Part shown: positions 45,327-54,340 of the stretch, piece by piece | Layout: every line of letters begins with the position of its first letter | Position numbering within the stretch: position 1 is the stretch's first letter | NCBI RefSeq assembly: GCF_011761355.1 | Contig: NZ_JAASRW010000009.1 | Coordinates: forward strand, 62,001 to 126,000 | Length of the DNA: 64,000 nt | Direction: 5' to 3' | From: Paenibacillus lupini | Lineage (GTDB): Bacteria; Bacillota; Bacilli; Paenibacillales; Paenibacillaceae | Translations under genes and position numbers: made by a program | Notes under the pieces: generated by a model | The model's input: only the letters and a program-made list of their open reading frames with translations | What the model was told of the DNA's origin: nothing | Database searches by the model: none

Positions 45327-45420
45327 GAGGTGATGACAAGCAGACAATGTGTTGTTTTTGACCCCTAAAAGACACCATTTGTGAGGCTTAACAAATTTGA
45401 CCAATGGTTGTAAAAGCAAA

Positions 45421-45458
45421 AAAATGCCGCTCTATTTGCAGGAGCGGCATTTTCTTTA
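45421..45458 (-). terminator. terminator of araR
   Basis: AAAATGCCGCTC / GAGCGGCATTTT, a perfect 12-bp stem with a 9-nt loop, directly after the araR stop. Confidence 0.85.
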
Positions 45459-45465
45459 ACCTTAT

Positions 45466-46557
45466 CTATTCCACTTCAATCTCTTTTACCGTTTCACCAT
45501 CAATGAGTACAGGCTGGTAGTAGGTGCTTGTGGGCAGGTCTTTTTTGCCTTGCAGATTCTTGATAATCCAGTCTGCTGCGTCACGGCCCATTTGTTCTTG
45601 GGGATGGGTCAGCGTTGTGAGTTTGATATTGGCGTTCTTGGCGATATAGGAATTGTCCTGGCCAATGATGGATAACTCGTCTGGAATGGAGATGCCCAGT
45701 TTTCTACAGACATGTACAACTTCGAGACCTACCTCGTCGTTATAGCATACAAGGGCGGTCAAATCATCCCGATTGTCGTTCAGATAACCCTCGAGGTTAG
45801 CGGACAGATCCGGCTTCGTAGCCGTATCAAATGAAAGGACATGCTCTTGCTGAAACCGCAATTTGGCTTCCCCAAGTGCTTTAATAAATCCTTTCATTCT
45901 AAACTTCCCTTGCAAATCATCCATTTTCGCAATAATGCCGATCTGAGTATGTCCTTTGGCAATGAGCTCCCGGGTTGCGAGATAGCTGGACTGCACATCA
46001 TCCAGACAGAAGAAAGGAACCTCGAGCTCTTCATAATAGGCATTAATCATCGTGAGCGGGACTTCCTGCTCCTTAAAAGACAGGTAATAAGCAATATTGG
46101 GGTTATAAACATTGCTTCTCGTAGGTTCGATAATCAGCCCATCCACGCCGTAGGACAGCATCATTTCGAGCGCCTTTTTTTCCTGAGAAATATCGTTATT
46201 CGTACTGGCCAGCAGCAAAGAATAATTATCTTCATTTAATCGGCTTTCAATGCCGCGGATAATGGAAGGAAAGATGTAATCCGAAATATAGGTCGTGATG
46301 ACACCAATCGTTTTATTTGTGGTTTTCCCACCCGCTTTGGACCGATATTGGGTACTGACGTACGTGCCGGATCCTTTCTCGCTTCTTAGGAATCCCTCAT
46401 TTGATAACTCCAGAATCGCTTTTCTAACCGTCTGCCGGCTAACGTTGTAATCTTCCTGCAAAGCAAGCTCCGAAGGGATTTTCTCGCCGGATTTGTATGT
46501 TCCCGAGAGTATATAACTTTTAAGATCATCAATGATGACCTGATACTTTGGCTTCAT
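45466..46557 (-). CDS. araR: AraR arabinose repressor (GntR HTH + LacI-type ligand domain)
   Basis: A 363-residue regulator. Residues 1-70 are a GntR winged helix (MKPKYQVIIDDLKSYILSG, IPSELALQEDYNVSRQTVRK), and the rest is a LacI/GalR periplasmic-binding fold (TIGVITTYISDYIFPSIIRG, SIIGQDNSYIAKNANIKLTT). This is the layout of Bacillus AraR, which releases DNA on binding arabinose. The start is ATG 46557 by comparison with that family; the ribosome binding site is weak. Two TGTACGTACA boxes lie at its own promoter and at araB. Confidence 0.92.
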   Translation of the reverse strand: MKPKYQVIIDDLKSYILSGTYKSGEKIPSELALQEDYNVSRQTVRKAILELSNEGFLRSEKGSGTYVSTQYRSKAGGKTTNKTIGVITTYISDYIFPSIIRGIESRLNEDNYSLLLASTNNDISQEKKALEMMLSYGVDGLIIEPTRSNVYNPNIAYYLSFKEQEVPLTMINAYYEELEVPFFCLDDVQSSYLATRELIAKGHTQIGIIAKMDDLQGKFRMKGFIKALGEAKLRFQQEHVLSFDTATKPDLSANLEGYLNDNRDDLTALVCYNDEVGLEVVHVCRKLGISIPDELSIIGQDNSYIAKNANIKLTTLTHPQEQMGRDAADWIIKNLQGKKDLPTSTYYQPVLIDGETVKEIEVE

Positions 46558-46580
46558 GTAATCCACTACTTTCGTAAAGT

Positions 46581-46590
46581 TGTACGTACA
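46581..46590. promoter_or_regulatory. AraR box at the araR promoter
   Basis: TGTACGTACA, the core of the Bacillus AraR operator, lies just downstream of the araR -10 box and 24 bases before its ATG. Binding would give autorepression. Confidence 0.75.
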
Positions 46591-46591
46591 C

Positions 46592-46619
46592 ATTCTAGCA
46601 TACATTGCTTGGAATGCAA
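46592..46619 (-). promoter_or_regulatory. araR promoter
   Basis: On the minus strand TTGCAT, 16 bases, TAGAAT. The AraR box begins one base past the -10. Confidence 0.55.
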
Positions 46620-46730
46620 ATGCAGTCCTATTTGCTTATCTTTTCAATGGTACAAGTTACGTGTGGACGCAATAATGATGACAAAAAAGGATGCTTTTGC
46701 AACCCATGTAGGTATAACTATTAGACTATA

Positions 46731-46759
46731 TTGACAAATGTACGTACAGAAAATATACT
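46731..46759 (+). promoter_or_regulatory. araBDA promoter
   Basis: TTGACA (46731-46736), exactly 17 bases, TATACT (46754-46759): a near-consensus sigma-A promoter with an AraR box in its spacer. About 100 bases of leader follow before araB. The rest of the araR-araB gap (about 300 bases) holds nothing else I can support. Confidence 0.8.
46739..46748. promoter_or_regulatory. AraR box inside the araB promoter spacer
   Basis: TGTACGTACA sits between the -35 and -10 boxes, so AraR and RNA polymerase cannot bind together. Arabinose would relieve this. Confidence 0.8.
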
Positions 46760-46859
46760 AGGGCTGTCAGTATGAGAAAGCGCCTTCTTTCGATTGGATT
46801 GAGGCTTTTATAGGATTAGAAATTGTTGGGGTTTAACGGAGAGGGGAGATAGGTTAACT

Positions 46860-48467
46860 ATGAGTCTGAAGGAAGCAATTATTAATGGCGAGACTTCACT
46901 AGGTATCGAATTCGGCTCTACACGGATCAAAGCGGTACTGATCGATCGTCGTTTTGAGACCATCGCTTCAGGAAGCTATGAGTGGGAGAATTTGCTCAAG
47001 GACGGCTATTGGACGTATAACCAGGGGGACATCCTTGTTGGTCTCCAAGCCGCTTATGGTGAATTGAAGCAGGAAGTGGAACGGAATTACGGAGTTACGC
47101 TCCGTACAGTCGGTTCAATCGGATTTTCCGCTATGATGCATGGTTACATGGCATTCGACAGCAATGGCGAGCTGCTAGTACCATTCCGGACTTGGCGTAA
47201 TGCCACAACAGGTGCGGCAGCTAAGGAACTAACGGAATTGTTCCAATTTAATATCCCTGAGCGTTGGAGCATCGCACATTTGTATCAAGCGATCTTAAAC
47301 GAAGAGGAGCATCTGCCTCGCGTGGATTATGTAACGACGCTGGCGGGCTATATCCACTGGCTGCTCACCGGCAATAAAGCGCTTGGTATTGGCGATGCTT
47401 CCGGTATGTTCCCTATTGATGAAGCCACTCATAATTACCATCCAACGATGATCAAGCAATTCGATGATCGAATCGCATCCAAGGGTTATCCGTGGAAGCT
47501 TGAGGATCTTCTTCCTAAAGTATGTCTCTCCGGCGAGCAAGCTGGTGAGTTGACGGAGGCTGGCGCCCGCATTCTAGACCCAGCAGGGGATCTGCAGTCT
47601 GGCATTCAGCTGTGTCCACCAGAGGGAGATGCCGGTACAGGTATGGTTGCGACGAATAGCGTAAGGAAGCGTACGGGTAATATATCCGTTGGTACTTCTG
47701 TGTTTGCCATGATTGTACTTGAGAAGGAATTATCGAAGGTTTATCCGGAAATTGATATGGTCACAACGCCTGACGGTAGTCCAGTTGGCATGGTTCATGC
47801 CAACAACTGTTCCAGTGATCTTAACGCCTGGATGGGATTGTTCCGTGAATTCTCCGAAGCGATGGGGTTTGGCGCAGATTCCGGCAAATTGTTCAGTGTA
47901 CTGCTTGGTAAGGCATTGGAGGCTGATCCGGATGGCGGCGGTTTGCTGAGCTACGGTTATCTCTCGGGCGAGAATATTACAGGAATTGAACAAGGGCGTC
48001 CGCTCTTCGTCCGCTCACCTGAAAGCAACTTCACACTGGCTAATTTCATGCGAACGCACTTATTCACAGCCTTTGGAGCGTTGAAGCTGGGTATGGATAT
48101 TTTGACTGAAAATGAAGATGTAGCTATCGACAGCATTTTGGCTCATGGCGGCCTATTCAAGACTCCTGTCGTTGGACAAAAAATCTTAGCTGGCGCGCTG
48201 AACGTACCGATCTCGGTTATGTCCACGGCTGGTGAAGGCGGAGCATGGGGCATGGCGCTTCTGGCTTCTTACCTTATCAACAAGGATCAAGAAGAGGGCT
48301 TGGACGACTTCCTCGAGCAGAAGGTCTTTAAAGATGTTGAAGGACAAGAGATTGCTCCGGATGCAGCTGATGTAAGAGGGTTCGAGGCCTTCATCAAACG
48401 ATATCAAGCAGGGCTTGCGATTGAACAAGCTGCTGTAGAACATCTGCTGGAGAATGGGAGGGACTAA
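46860..48467 (+). CDS. araB: FGGY-family kinase, probable L-ribulokinase
   Basis: A 535-residue FGGY carbohydrate kinase with N-terminal ATP motif LGIEFGSTRIKAVLIDRRFE, substrate region MMHGYMAFD and WRNATTG, and C-terminal HGGLFKTPVVGQKILAGALN. It phosphorylates L-ribulose in the arabinose pathway by context: the arabinose genes araD and araA follow directly and an AraR-controlled promoter precedes. It is closer in look to the xylulokinase-like type than to E. coli AraB, as in several clostridia and lactobacilli. GAGAGGGGAGA lies before the ATG. Confidence 0.86.
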   Translation: MSLKEAIINGETSLGIEFGSTRIKAVLIDRRFETIASGSYEWENLLKDGYWTYNQGDILVGLQAAYGELKQEVERNYGVTLRTVGSIGFSAMMHGYMAFDSNGELLVPFRTWRNATTGAAAKELTELFQFNIPERWSIAHLYQAILNEEEHLPRVDYVTTLAGYIHWLLTGNKALGIGDASGMFPIDEATHNYHPTMIKQFDDRIASKGYPWKLEDLLPKVCLSGEQAGELTEAGARILDPAGDLQSGIQLCPPEGDAGTGMVATNSVRKRTGNISVGTSVFAMIVLEKELSKVYPEIDMVTTPDGSPVGMVHANNCSSDLNAWMGLFREFSEAMGFGADSGKLFSVLLGKALEADPDGGGLLSYGYLSGENITGIEQGRPLFVRSPESNFTLANFMRTHLFTAFGALKLGMDILTENEDVAIDSILAHGGLFKTPVVGQKILAGALNVPISVMSTAGEGGAWGMALLASYLINKDQEEGLDDFLEQKVFKDVEGQEIAPDAADVRGFEAFIKRYQAGLAIEQAAVEHLLENGRD

Positions 48468-48469
48468 CG

Positions 48470-49165
48470 TTGTTAGAACAACTGAAAGAAGAGGTATATG
48501 AAGCGAATCTGGAGCTGCCGAAGCACGGACTTGTAAAATTCACTTGGGGCAATGCGAGCGCTGTTGATCGGGATAGCGGCCTGTTCGTTATCAAACCAAG
48601 CGGAGTCAGCTATGACAAGATGAAACCAAGCGACATGGTCGTTGTGGATTTTGACGGTAATGTAGTTGAGGGAGAGATGAGACCCTCTTCGGATACCGCT
48701 ACTCACGCTGTATTGTACAAACATTATCCGCAAATCGGCGGCATTGTACACACTCACTCTACTTGGGCTACGATCTGGGCGCAAGCGGGACTAGACGTAC
48801 CTGTTATGGGAACCACACATGCGGACACCTTCTATGGCTCCGTGCCTTGTGCACGTTTCTTGAACCAAGAGGAGATTGACCGGGGCTACGAAGCGGAGAC
48901 GGGTCATGTCATTATCGAAACGTTCGAGCAGCGCGGCTTGGATGTTATGGCCATTCCGGCTGTCCTGCTTTCAGGACATGCACCTTTCACTTGGGGGAAA
49001 GACGCGAAATCGGCAGTCGTGAACAGCGTTGTGCTGGAGGAAGTCTGCAAGATGAATCTGTACGCACGTCAATTGAACCATTTTGCTAAAGAACTGCCGC
49101 AAGGCATTCTAGATAAGCACTATCTTCGGAAACACGGCAAAGACGCCTATTACGGGCAGAAATAA
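48470..49165 (+). CDS. araD: L-ribulose-5-phosphate 4-epimerase
   Basis: A 231-residue class II aldolase/epimerase. Zinc ligands are visible in VHTHSTWATIWAQ and LSGHAPFTWG; the N-terminal KFTWGNASAVDRDSG and KPSGVSYDKM bind the phosphate. It turns L-ribulose 5-phosphate into D-xylulose 5-phosphate. The start is TTG 48470 behind GGGAGGG, 2 bases after the araB stop, so translation is coupled. Confidence 0.93.
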   Translation: MLEQLKEEVYEANLELPKHGLVKFTWGNASAVDRDSGLFVIKPSGVSYDKMKPSDMVVVDFDGNVVEGEMRPSSDTATHAVLYKHYPQIGGIVHTHSTWATIWAQAGLDVPVMGTTHADTFYGSVPCARFLNQEEIDRGYEAETGHVIIETFEQRGLDVMAIPAVLLSGHAPFTWGKDAKSAVVNSVVLEEVCKMNLYARQLNHFAKELPQGILDKHYLRKHGKDAYYGQK

Positions 49166-49208
49166 TAGATTTTACACCTTACTAAATTGAGAAAAGAGGA
49201 TGATTAAG

Positions 49209-50624
49209 ATGGCAGAAAAACAATTTTGGTTCGTTGTAGGTTCGCAGCATTTGTACGGTGAAGTAGCACTGGCAGAAGTAAAAGCTCACGCACAGACAAT
49301 GACTGATGCATTGAATAACAGCGGTGTGCTCCCTTATCCGCTTGTCCTGCAGGACCTGGCAGTAACCGCTGATAAAATTACAAGCATCATGAAAGAAGTT
49401 AACTATCGTGATGAGGTAGCGGGTGTTATTACTTGGATGCATACCTTCTCGCCTGCGAAAATGTGGATCCGTGGTACGAAGCTGCTGCAGAAGCCTTTAC
49501 TTCACCTCGCAACGCAATATAATGAAAGCATTCCTTGGGCAACAATCGACATGGACTTCATGAACTTGAACCAAGCGGCTCACGGCGACCGTGAATACGG
49601 ATTTATTAATGCCCGCCTGAATAAACAAAATAAAATCGTTGTAGGCTATTGGGAACGTCCGGGCGTTCAGCAGCAAATTGCAGATTGGATGGACGTAGCC
49701 GTTGCTTACAACGAAAGCTTCAATATTAAAGTAGCTCGTTTCGGCGACAACATGCGTAATGTTGGTGTAACAGAAGGCGACAAGGTCGAGGCTCAAATCC
49801 AGTTCGGATGGACTGTCGACTATTACGGTATCGGCGACCTCGTACAATACGTGAATGCTGTTACTGAACAAGAGATCGATGATCTGATGGGCCAATATGC
49901 GGAGCTCTACGATTTCGATTACGGCACGAACAGCAAAGAAGCTTGGGAAGCTAGCGTTAGAGTCCAAGCAGGTTATGAAATTGCAATTAAACGTTTCCTT
50001 GACGAAAAAAGCTACAATGCCTTTACAACCAACTTCGAAGATTTGCATGGCATGAAGCAGCTTCCGGGTCTTGCTGTGCAGCGCCTGATGGCACAAGGAT
50101 ACGGCTTCGCCGGCGAAGGTGACTGGAAGACAGCTGCGCTTGACCGCTTGATGAAAGTGATGAGCCGCAATCAGAATACGGGCTTTATGGAAGATTACAC
50201 GTATGAGATGGCAGCTGGTCAAGAAGCGATCCTGCAATCCCACATGCTTGAGGTTGATCCTTCCTTGGCAAGCAACAAACCAAAAATTATCGTTTCCGCA
50301 CTTGGAATTGGCGATCGTGAAGATCCAGCGCGCCTTGTATTTGACGGAAAAGCTGGTGATGGTGTTGTTGTATCCATGGCGGACTTTGGCACTCATTATA
50401 AACTCTTGATCAACGAGGTTTCCGCATTCGAACCTACCGTTCCAGCTCCTAATCTTCCAGTAGCTCGCGTCCTGTGGACAGTGAAGCCGAACTTCCAAGA
50501 TGGGATCAAAGCTTGGCTCGAGAATGGCGGCGGCCACCATACGGTTGTTTCCTTGAACCTGACAACAGATCAAATCGTGACGTACGCGAAGCTGGTTAAT
50601 TTGGAATACGTCGTTATTAAATAA
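49209..50624 (+). CDS. araA: L-arabinose isomerase
   Basis: A 471-residue enzyme beginning EKQFWFVVGSQHLYGEVAL, the classic AraA start, with HTFSPAKMWIRG, GFAGEGDWKTAAL (metal-site Glu region) and GGGHHTVVSL near the C-terminus. It converts L-arabinose to L-ribulose with a divalent metal. ATG 49209 is chosen because AAAGAGG is 7-10 bases upstream; another ATG at 49200 is too close. It closes the araBDA operon. Confidence 0.95.
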   Translation: MAEKQFWFVVGSQHLYGEVALAEVKAHAQTMTDALNNSGVLPYPLVLQDLAVTADKITSIMKEVNYRDEVAGVITWMHTFSPAKMWIRGTKLLQKPLLHLATQYNESIPWATIDMDFMNLNQAAHGDREYGFINARLNKQNKIVVGYWERPGVQQQIADWMDVAVAYNESFNIKVARFGDNMRNVGVTEGDKVEAQIQFGWTVDYYGIGDLVQYVNAVTEQEIDDLMGQYAELYDFDYGTNSKEAWEASVRVQAGYEIAIKRFLDEKSYNAFTTNFEDLHGMKQLPGLAVQRLMAQGYGFAGEGDWKTAALDRLMKVMSRNQNTGFMEDYTYEMAAGQEAILQSHMLEVDPSLASNKPKIIVSALGIGDREDPARLVFDGKAGDGVVVSMADFGTHYKLLINEVSAFEPTVPAPNLPVARVLWTVKPNFQDGIKAWLENGGGHHTVVSLNLTTDQIVTYAKLVNLEYVVIK

Positions 50625-50638
50625 TTAATCAAAGTGTA

Positions 50639-50692
50639 GAAACCGTTTCCTTCTAAAATAGGTCTTCCTATTTAGGAAGAAACGGTTTTTTG
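50639..50692 (+). terminator. terminator of araBDA
   Basis: A long stem AAACCGTTTC...CCTA / TAGG...GAAACGGTTT with small bulges, followed by TTTTTTG. Confidence 0.85.
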
Positions 50693-50786
50693 TTTTTGCT
50701 ATAATATTTGGTAGATAAGAGGATTAGTTTTTGATGAACGGTGGAATCCTATTTATACGAAATAATAATAGAAAAGAGGAATGGAA

Positions 50787-51248
50787 ATGTCTTATGTTGT
50801 TGATTTTAAAAATGTATCCACGGTTGGTTTAGAGTCTTCACCTGTAGCAGATGCGCTTGCTGGTTTACGTGCAAATGAAGCCCGTTATTTTATGAACAAA
50901 TACAAGCATGAATTTACGGTTGTGCCAGCTAGCGAAAGTCAGGAAGCCCTTGATTACGCGAACAGAGTTTTGAAAGAACGTAATATTGAGTTTGCGGCCA
51001 AACCCTTAGAAACATCGCAATTCCAAGTAGAAAATATCAAATTTACGTATGTCTTCTATGAGGATGGGCTTTCTATTAATGTCATGTATACGGTTGATGA
51101 CCCCAAGAAGCGGGCTGTTGGCTTTAAGCTTTCTGAAGGAATGGAAATTCCAAAGGAGTTAGAAGAGAAGTTCAAGTTTGCTAGGCAGAAGTCTAAGCTG
51201 GCTGGAACTATTCGGGGCTCGTTCTTCGTCATTAAAGGAGAATATTAA
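50787..51248 (+). CDS. uncharacterised 153-residue protein
   Basis: I do not recognise this protein. It is soluble, mixed alpha/beta, begins MSYVVDFKNVSTVGLESS and ends with a basic, Lys-rich segment (KFKFARQKSKLAGTIRGSFF). It has no signal peptide, Cys or repeats. ATG 50787 is preferred because AAAAGAGGA lies 7 bases ahead. It has its own terminator and is monocistronic. Confidence 0.7.
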   Translation: MSYVVDFKNVSTVGLESSPVADALAGLRANEARYFMNKYKHEFTVVPASESQEALDYANRVLKERNIEFAAKPLETSQFQVENIKFTYVFYEDGLSINVMYTVDDPKKRAVGFKLSEGMEIPKELEEKFKFARQKSKLAGTIRGSFFVIKGEY

Positions 51249-51256
51249 TCTTAAAG

Positions 51257-51298
51257 AAAAGCCTATTCAAGACTTACGTTTTGGATAGGCTTTTTGGA
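51257..51298 (+). terminator. terminator
   Basis: AAAAGCCTAT / ATAGGCTTTT, a 10-bp stem extended by weak pairs, ending in TTTTT. Confidence 0.8.
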
Positions 51299-51326
51299 CT
51301 TTTCCATCAGGGGGAGGGGTTGCAGA

Positions 51327-52004
51327 ATGAGTGACCAAGACGTGCTGCACATCTTAAACGGTCAAGCGATGTATGAGAAATTTAAAAGTAAAAAGTTTAT
51401 GGGTACCTATGTCCCCTTTAATGAGGCCATGTGTGTAAATGCGACTACGGCATCTATTTTTGATCAGGCGTTTATTGAAACTAGAGCATCGGGACATCAT
51501 GAGTCTGTTGAAAATTACCGCAACAAGGTTATAAAGCCCTTAGATGAGCTGTTTCAGAAAAAGTATAACGAAATTGTTCTGTGGTTTGGGGAGGACATGT
51601 TTTGTCAGATGAATCTACTAACGATCCTTGCCTATCTTGAGCAGTCTCAGTATAAAGGCAAAGTGGTTTATAATAGCTTTAAAGAGAATGAGTTTAAAAT
51701 AAGCCCAATAGAGCTTACTTTAGGCAGCTATTATTCCGTCTATGAGGAAGTATTGATTCATCATAAGAAGCCAGCAACTGAACGGTTTCCCTTGATGGAT
51801 CAGGCAATTAAATTGTTTTTAGAAATGCAGACAGAAGATAATGCCGTTAGAACCTATATTATAGACAATGAACATTTACCTACAACCGAATTGCTTAAGC
51901 AATTATTCGAGACTTTCCCAGAAGTAGGATACGGGGATACCCAATATCTAGAGCTGATTGCGAAAATAAAGCAGGTAAAGGGGGATGAAGAAAATGAAAT
52001 TTAA
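51327..52004 (+). CDS. DUF1835-like protein
   Basis: A 225-residue cytosolic protein with the DUF1835 pattern: an N-terminal DVLHILNGQAMYEKF, then EIVLWFGEDMFCQMNLLTIL. The role is unknown; databases often label such proteins as AraC-like although no helix-turn-helix is seen. ATG 51327 follows AGGGGGAGGGG. It overlaps the YdeI-like gene by 11 bases, so the two are co-translated. Confidence 0.75.
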   Translation: MSDQDVLHILNGQAMYEKFKSKKFMGTYVPFNEAMCVNATTASIFDQAFIETRASGHHESVENYRNKVIKPLDELFQKKYNEIVLWFGEDMFCQMNLLTILAYLEQSQYKGKVVYNSFKENEFKISPIELTLGSYYSVYEEVLIHHKKPATERFPLMDQAIKLFLEMQTEDNAVRTYIIDNEHLPTTELLKQLFETFPEVGYGDTQYLELIAKIKQVKGDEENEI

Positions 52005-52443
52005 CGCCACGCTTGAGTTGAGCAAAAAAACAGCAACCGGCATTCATGTTCCTGATGAAGTAATTGAGGCTCTTGGAGCAGGCAAGAAGCCGGCTGTTAA
52101 AGTAACAATTGGTTCCTACAGCTACCTCAGTACGATAGGGTCAATGGGTGGGAAATACATGCTGCCAGTTAGTCAGGAGCATCGCAGCGGGGCAAACATT
52201 CAAGCCGGAGATGAGCTTGAGGTTGAAGTCGAACTGGACACAACACCACGTGAAGTCATTGTGCCAGATGATTTTGCTGAGGTGTTGAATCGCGAAAGCG
52301 AGGCACGGCAGTTTTTCGAAAGCTTATCTTACAGCAACAAACGCCGGTTTGTATTGAATATTGAGGGTGCTAAAAGCATTGAAACCAGACAGCGTCGTAT
52401 TGAAAAATCCGTCGAGTTGCTTCGCGAAGGTAAGCTTCAATAA
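51994..52443 (+). CDS. YdeI/OmdA-type protein with DUF1905 domain
   Basis: A 149-residue protein. Residues 1-90 are a DUF1905 beta-barrel (ATGIHVPDEVIEALGAGKKP, GKYMLPVSQEHRSGA), and the C-terminal part (FFESLSYSNKRRFVLNIEGA, ETRQRRIEKSVELLREGK) is the YdeI/OmdA-like bacteriocin-protection-type region. The molecular role is unknown. ATG 51994 is chosen since AAAGGGGG lies 9 bases upstream; the ATG at 51985 abuts that site. Confidence 0.83.
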   Translation: MKFNATLELSKKTATGIHVPDEVIEALGAGKKPAVKVTIGSYSYLSTIGSMGGKYMLPVSQEHRSGANIQAGDELEVEVELDTTPREVIVPDDFAEVLNRESEARQFFESLSYSNKRRFVLNIEGAKSIETRQRRIEKSVELLREGKLQ

Positions 52444-52467
52444 TAAAATGTGAAAAGGCGGGATACG

Positions 52468-53064
52468 TTGAATAACGAACTGATTTTAGCTGCTGAACGG
52501 GGAGACCTGAAGAAGCTTGAGGAGTTAATCAAAGCCGGGGCAAATCTTAATGCACAGGATCATAAGGGGAGAACGGCCATGTTAGCTGCAACCCATTCGA
52601 ACAAGCCGAAGATCGTGAAAATATTGATAGATGCAGGTGCGGATATGAACTTGCAGGATTACATACATGATAATCCATTTCTTTATGCAGGGGCTCAAGG
52701 CCGTCTAGAAATTCTTAAGCTCCTTATTGAAGCTAGGGCGGATACAACGATAACGAACCGTTATGGCGGGAATGCGCTCATTCCTGCAGCTGAGAAAGGG
52801 CATGTTGAGAATGTGAGAGCCTTGCTCTCAACCACCAATGTGAACATCAACCATATCAATAACTTAGGGTGGACCGCTCTGCTTGAGGTCGCTATCCTTG
52901 GCAATGGTGGTTCCAAGCATCAACAAATCGCTCAGCTGCTTATCGAGTATGGAGCAGACGTAAATATTGCCGATCGAGACGGAGTAACTTCACTGCAGCA
53001 TGCCAGAAGGAATGGATTTAAGGAAATTGAGCGTATGCTGTTAAGTGCAGGGGCAGCTTTTTAA
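52468..53064 (+). CDS. ankyrin repeat protein
   Basis: A 198-residue protein made of about five to six ankyrin repeats (ELILAAERGDLKKLEELIKA, GRTAMLAATHSNKPKIVKIL, GVTSLQHARRNGFKEIERML). There is no signal peptide. It likely binds another protein in the cytoplasm. The start is TTG 52468, set by AAAAGGCGGG upstream. It follows the YdeI-like gene by 24 bases and may share its operon. Confidence 0.87.
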   Translation: MNNELILAAERGDLKKLEELIKAGANLNAQDHKGRTAMLAATHSNKPKIVKILIDAGADMNLQDYIHDNPFLYAGAQGRLEILKLLIEARADTTITNRYGGNALIPAAEKGHVENVRALLSTTNVNINHINNLGWTALLEVAILGNGGSKHQQIAQLLIEYGADVNIADRDGVTSLQHARRNGFKEIERMLLSAGAAF

Positions 53065-53107
53065 AAATACAGATATATGCTAGGAGAGCATTAGAGGGAG
53101 ATTCCGA

Positions 53108-53545
53108 ATGAATAACAACAATGACAACCACTTCATGTTAAGCGAAGATGTATCTTATGAAACAACGATGTTTGGTGTACTGGGGATGCGTATTACGGAA
53201 TGTACGGGGGAGCGCGTTGTTGCTACCATGCCCGTTGGTCCGGCTACCCGGCAATATTTTGGCGTCCTGCACGGCGGGGCATCGGTAGCTCTTGCCGAAA
53301 CGGCGGCGAGCGTGGGCACGTACAATCTGATCGATAAAGAGAACCAGCTGGCCGTAGGGATGGAGATCAACGCCAACCATATTCGCTCCAAGCGAGACGG
53401 CATTGTCACCGCCGTTGCGACACCTTTGCACAAAGGAAGAACAACGATGGTCTGGGATATTAAAATTACCGACGAGGAAGATCGGTTAATCTGCATCTCC
53501 CGCTGTACAGTAGGGATTGTCCCGAAAGTCCGGGAGAGCAGATAG
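53108..53545 (+). CDS. hotdog-fold thioesterase (PaaI/4HBT type)
   Basis: A 145-residue acyl-CoA thioesterase-like protein with the helix motif FGVLHGGASVALAETAASVG, NHIRSKRDGIVTAVATPLHK and a C-terminal strand. It probably hydrolyses a CoA thioester; in menaquinone makers some hydrolyse DHNA-CoA. GAGGGAG precedes the ATG. It is convergent with the SDR gene. Confidence 0.87.
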   Translation: MNNNNDNHFMLSEDVSYETTMFGVLGMRITECTGERVVATMPVGPATRQYFGVLHGGASVALAETAASVGTYNLIDKENQLAVGMEINANHIRSKRDGIVTAVATPLHKGRTTMVWDIKITDEEDRLICISRCTVGIVPKVRESR

Positions 53546-53565
53546 GTTAGCCGGCCTGAAGCAAT

Positions 53566-54318
53566 TTACTCCATAACAAGCCCGCCGGTTACTGGCGTGT
53601 AGGTTCCTGTCAAGAACCGCGCGCCGTCTCCGGCGAGGAAAGAAATAACGCCTGCGACATCTTCCGGTTCGGCGATCCGGCCAAGCGGCGTGAAGCTGCC
53701 TATGACGCGGCTTTCCTCTTCGGAGATCATAAAGGGCTCAACAGATCTAACGAAGCAGGGAGCAACGACATTAGCCGTGATTCCGCAAGGGCCAAATTCT
53801 TGCGCAATATATTTCGCGAACGTATCAAGTCCACCCTTCGCCGTACCATATGCGATTTGTTGAGGGGAAGGATCCTTGCCTTCCGTGCTGGACAGATAGA
53901 TGATTCTGCCGAATTGCTGTGCTGTCATGACGGGAATAACAGCCTTTGTTGGCTCAAACGCTGCCTGTAATTCATCGGTCAGCTGCCGCTCGAATGCTTC
54001 CCATGATTGCTCCGCAAAAGCTGCAGCCTCAGCACGCTGACTTGCCGTGCATACAAGAATATCGATACGTCCATATGCTTGATTCACGGCTTCTACGAGC
54101 CGCTCCATTTGCTTCTTATTACGAGCATCCGCCGGAATCGACACCGCTTCGCCGCCATCGGCAACAATCTCGGACGCGACGGCTTCTGCGGACCATTCAT
54201 TGTCCAAGCCGCTCACAACAACCCTTGCTCCTTGTCTAGCAAGCTGTTTGCAGGTTGCCTTCCCAATCCTATTGGTACCCCCGGTAACAACTACGACTTT
54301 CCCCTGTAAGGACATCAT
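53566..54318 (-). CDS. SDR family oxidoreductase
   Basis: A 250-residue classical short-chain dehydrogenase with NAD(P) motif VVTGGTNRIGKATCKQLARQ, LVCTASQRAEAA (in place of NAG), and active-site Ser and Tyr-X3-Lys in YLSSTEG and IAYGTAKGGLDTF. The substrate is unknown. ATG 54318 follows TAGGAGG. It is third behind the MFS and WYL genes on the same strand. Confidence 0.88.
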   Translation of the reverse strand: MMSLQGKVVVVTGGTNRIGKATCKQLARQGARVVVSGLDNEWSAEAVASEIVADGGEAVSIPADARNKKQMERLVEAVNQAYGRIDILVCTASQRAEAAAFAEQSWEAFERQLTDELQAAFEPTKAVIPVMTAQQFGRIIYLSSTEGKDPSPQQIAYGTAKGGLDTFAKYIAQEFGPCGITANVVAPCFVRSVEPFMISEEESRVIGSFTPLGRIAEPEDVAGVISFLAGDGARFLTGTYTPVTGGLVME

Positions 54319-54340
54319 GTTCCAACCTCCTACCCTGAGC

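Noticed and set aside
46770..46790. possible cre site after the araB promoter (GAGAAAGCGCCTTC)
   Set aside because: About three mismatches to the consensus, including the conserved T and the final CA.
49497..50573. 358-codon minus-strand frame inside araA
   Set aside because: Antisense shadow of araA, whose protein is unmistakable.
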